From assembly GCA_051008185.1 (NCBI GenBank), contig JBPCXW010000083.1:1-17471 (forward strand): a stretch of DNA of 17,471 bases. The letters run 5' to 3'. Under the pieces are notes generated by a model. It did not search any database, was not told the DNA's origin, and saw nothing but the letters and a program-made list of their open reading frames with translations. Source of the stretch: CAXMWX01 sp051008185. Its GTDB lineage: Bacteria > Pseudomonadota > Gammaproteobacteria > Eutrophobiales > Eutrophobiaceae. This document shows, piece by piece, positions 15,550-17,471 of the stretch (position 1 is the stretch's first letter; every line of letters begins with the position of its first letter). Made by a program: the position numbers and the translations under genes.

Positions 15550-16653
15550 ATGCGTTATATGAAACTAGTGTTGTTGTTATGGGTGGGCAGTCTGCTGATT
15601 GCCTGTGGTGAAAAGCAACAGACCGGCGGCGAGCAGGTGGAGGTGGATAAGAGCAAGATCTATCGCTGGAAGATGGTCACCACCTGGCCGGCCAACTTCC
15701 CGGTATTGCAGGAGGCACCGGAGCGGCTCGCCGACAAGGTGCGATCGCTGAGCGGTGGTCGGCTGGACATCCGGGTTTATGCCAGCGGTGAGTTGGTGCC
15801 GGCACTGGAGGTGTTTGATGCCGTGTCCCAGGGTGTGGCCGAGATGGGTCACGGCACCCCGTATTATTGGGCGGGCAAGGTTCCGGCGGCACAGTTTTTT
15901 TCCAGCGTCCCGTTCGGTATGACCTCCGCCGGAGCACAGGCATGGATAAACCATGGCGGTGGTCTGGAGTTATGGCGAGAGTTGTATGAGCCGTTTAACC
16001 TGATGCCGTTTCCGATCGGCACCACCGGGATACAGATGGGGGGGTGGTTCAATAAACGAATCGATTCCGTGGCGGACATCAAAGGTTTGCGTATGCGGAT
16101 ACCGGGGCTGGGCGGCAAGGTGTTGAAGCGGGCGGGCGGCAATCCGATCCTGATATCCGGCGGCGAGTTATACACCGCTCTGGAACGGGGCACGATTGAT
16201 GCCACCGAATGGGTGGGCCCGTCGCATGATCTGCGTATGGGCTTATACCGGGCGGCGGACTATTATTATTACCCCGGCTGGCATGAGCCTTCCACCACAC
16301 TGGAGTTGATCGTCAACAAGGACAAATGGAATAGCCTGCCTGCCGATCTGCAAGCCATTGTTGAGGAAGTGACGGTATCAGTGGGTAGCTGGAGTATGAC
16401 GATTATGGAACATTACAATTCGGTGGCGCTGGAGGAGTTGCGTGGCAAAAAGACTTTACAGGTATTGCCGTTTCCTGACGATGTGCTGGAGACGCTAAAA
16501 GAAATGACCGATGAGGCACTGGATGAGGAAGCGGAGAAAGATGCCAATTTCAAACGTGTTTATGAATCCTATACGGCGTTCAGGGAAAAATATCAGAAAT
16601 GGCGGGATATATCGGAGCGGGCCATGATCAATACGGAAGACGTCGCTGATTAA
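15550..16653 (+). CDS. TRAP transporter solute-binding protein (DctP/TakP-like), lipoprotein
   Basis: A 367-residue extracytoplasmic solute receptor of the DctP family (TRAP-T). The signal peptide MRYMKLVLLLWVGSLLIAC ends in a lipobox (Leu-Ile-Ala-Cys, Cys19), so the mature protein should be lipid-anchored; Gly at +2 does not match the inner-membrane retention rule. Recognisable DctP blocks are TTWPANFPVLQEAPERLADKV, the TGIQMGGWFNKRI substrate loop, GLRMRIPGLGGKVLKRAGGNP, and ELYTALERGTIDATEWVGPSHD. The EWVGP and YYYPGWHEP segments resemble the TakP/lactate-binding branch, whose ligands are 2-oxo or hydroxy acids; the ligand here is not proven. No DctQ or DctM membrane genes are adjacent: uvrD is upstream and a convergent cytochrome gene downstream. 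Confidence 0.9.
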   Translation: MRYMKLVLLLWVGSLLIACGEKQQTGGEQVEVDKSKIYRWKMVTTWPANFPVLQEAPERLADKVRSLSGGRLDIRVYASGELVPALEVFDAVSQGVAEMGHGTPYYWAGKVPAAQFFSSVPFGMTSAGAQAWINHGGGLELWRELYEPFNLMPFPIGTTGIQMGGWFNKRIDSVADIKGLRMRIPGLGGKVLKRAGGNPILISGGELYTALERGTIDATEWVGPSHDLRMGLYRAADYYYYPGWHEPSTTLELIVNKDKWNSLPADLQAIVEEVTVSVGSWSMTIMEHYNSVALEELRGKKTLQVLPFPDDVLETLKEMTDEALDEEAEKDANFKRVYESYTAFREKYQKWRDISERAMINTEDVAD

Positions 16654-16665
16654 ATCGGGGGAGTG

Positions 16666-17169
16666 TTAGCGGCTCTGTGCGACCATGTAATCCACGGCGG
16701 CCTTGACTTCCGCATCGGTCAATGCCGGGTTGCCGCCTCTGGCCGGCATGATGCCCTTGTTGCCGGTAAAACCGACCAGAGCGTGTTCATACAGCAGAGC
16801 CATACCTTGTTTGATACGCGGCGCCCAATCCGCCGTATCACCCACATGCGGGATGTTTGGTATGTTGCCGCCGTGACAGGTGACACACAAACCTGAATAA
16901 ATCTGCTCGCCTGTACTCACCGGCTTGCCGGTGGCCGCGGCCGGTTTGGCAGTCGCGGCAACGGCCTGTTTCTCAATATCCCCTTCCATTCTCACCTGCC
17001 CTACCGGTGCCGTATTCACAGCGGTTGTCGCCTCGTGACTCTTGGCTAACAAGTCCTCATCAATACCGACTATGCGGGCAAGCACCAGAAACACGCCAAT
17101 CAGGACAGCCAGCAGTGCAATGATAATCGCGTAATTACGAAAAAAGATTTTATCTTCTTCATGACTCAT
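16666..17169 (-). CDS. Membrane-anchored c5-like cytochrome c
   Basis: A 167-residue monohaem c-type cytochrome. A short cytoplasmic N-terminus (MSHEEDKIFFRNY) precedes an uncleaved membrane anchor at about residues 13-33, then an Ala/Thr/Pro/Lys-rich linker at about 45-88, and a class I cytochrome domain at about 88-165. The haem-binding CVTCH is at 95-99, and Met141 in KGIMPARGG is the likely sixth ligand. The GEQIYSGLCVTCHGG and GIMPARGGNPALTDAEV blocks resemble cytochrome c5. It would carry electrons on the periplasmic face of the inner membrane. The start is ATG 17169, with GGAGG about ten bases upstream. It converges with the TRAP receptor gene (12 bases between stops). The redox partner is unknown. 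Confidence 0.92.
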   Translation of the reverse strand: MSHEEDKIFFRNYAIIIALLAVLIGVFLVLARIVGIDEDLLAKSHEATTAVNTAPVGQVRMEGDIEKQAVAATAKPAAATGKPVSTGEQIYSGLCVTCHGGNIPNIPHVGDTADWAPRIKQGMALLYEHALVGFTGNKGIMPARGGNPALTDAEVKAAVDYMVAQSR

Positions 17170-17179
17170 AATGGATAAT

Positions 17180-17184
17180 CCTCC
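17180..17184 (-). promoter_or_regulatory. Ribosome-binding site for the cytochrome gene
   Basis: GGAGG on the minus strand lies ten bases before the ATG at 17169. It is the clearest Shine-Dalgarno sequence I can point to in this window and fixes the start. Confidence 0.6.
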
Positions 17185-17213
17185 ACTTGTTGATCAATAC
17201 GAGTGACCCGGAC

Positions 17214-17219
17214 AGTATA
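17214..17219 (-). promoter_or_regulatory. Candidate -10 element for the cytochrome gene
   Basis: TATACT on the minus strand lies 44 bases upstream of the cytochrome ATG in the 78-base spacer behind the membrane-protein gene. The -35 is not convincing. The same hexamer recurs upstream of hemC, msbA and uvrD. Confidence 0.25.
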
Positions 17220-17247
17220 ACCGGCTACGGAAAAATTTCCAGCCATG

Positions 17248-17471
17248 CTATGGCAAGTCCTGCGGCGCAATGGCAAAGACATCCCGGTAGGACGCATACA
17301 TGGCGGCGAGGGCGACGGGGATATAAACCAGCAGGCCCAGCCCCAGCGGGGTAACGGCCAGCAGGAAAAATGCGAACATGGCGAGGCCGTAGAGCAGGAA
17401 GGGCAGGATATTTCTGAGACAGCCCAAAAAACTTTGGGTGATGGCCTGCCTCAGTCCCAGCACGTTGATGC
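17248..17471 (-). CDS. Multi-spanning membrane protein, C-terminal fragment (BPSS1780-like)
   Basis: The last 73 residues of a membrane protein whose N-terminus lies beyond the right edge. The frame is open to the edge, and the GTG at 17461-17463 is internal, since the codons before it continue without a stop. Two hydrophobic helices are visible (about ILPFLLYGLAMFAFFLLAVTPLG and GLLVYIPVALAAMYASY), then a short tail. The pattern FLGCLRNILPFLLYGL, LGLGLLVYIP and a terminal YASYRDVF resembles proteobacterial proteins annotated as the BPSS1780 family, of unknown function. That assignment is from memory of the pattern. It lies 78 bases upstream of the cytochrome gene on the same strand and may or may not be co-transcribed. 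Confidence 0.75.
   Translation of the reverse strand, partial: INVLGLRQAITQSFLGCLRNILPFLLYGLAMFAFFLLAVTPLGLGLLVYIPVALAAMYASYRDVFAIAPQDLP

Overview
The window looks like a chromosomal segment of a gammaproteobacterium, probably an autotroph. Three things point there: a pyrB-pyrR-ruvX-yqgE-tonB-gshB block in the Pseudomonas-type order, a hemC-hemD-hemX-hemY cluster, and msbA with a UvrD of about 720 residues. A class I (octameric bacterial type) phosphoribulokinase implies a Calvin-Benson cycle. A membrane-anchored c5-like cytochrome c fits a respiring cell. No species can be named from the sequence alone.

Layout. Positions 1-4121 (minus strand) carry gshB > tonB-like > yqgE > ruvX > pyrR > pyrB. 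Four of the five junctions are 1-4 base stop/start overlaps, and pyrB runs off the left edge. It uses a GTG start and has no stop inside the window. Positions 4191-8230 (plus strand) carry hemC, hemD, hemX and hemY, all overlapping. They cover two successive steps from porphobilinogen to uroporphyrinogen III, plus two membrane accessory proteins. Positions 8242-10039 (minus strand) hold prk and an orphan ParA-type ATPase. Between them lies a roughly 190-base palindromic element with 31-base terminal inverted repeats and a perfect 22-base inner inverted repeat, resembling a non-autonomous mobile element (MITE). Positions 10143-11927 (plus) are msbA, 11955-13286 (minus) pmbA/tldE, 13351-15516 (plus) uvrD, and 15550-16653 (plus) a lipoprotein-type TRAP solute-binding protein with no permease beside it. 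Positions 16666-17169 (minus) are the c-type cytochrome. The right edge (17248-17471, minus) is the C-terminal end of a multi-spanning membrane protein.

Most of the window is housekeeping. The items most worth a second look are the palindromic element touching the prk stop codon; the orphan ParA ATPase, whose best promoter predicts a leaderless mRNA; the solitary lipid-anchored TRAP receptor; and the isolated prk. I saw no CRISPR array, tRNA, rRNA, integrase or transposase gene, and no clearly undescribed multi-gene system. No stretch longer than 300 bases lacks a gene; the longest gap is about 250 bases at 8899-9148.
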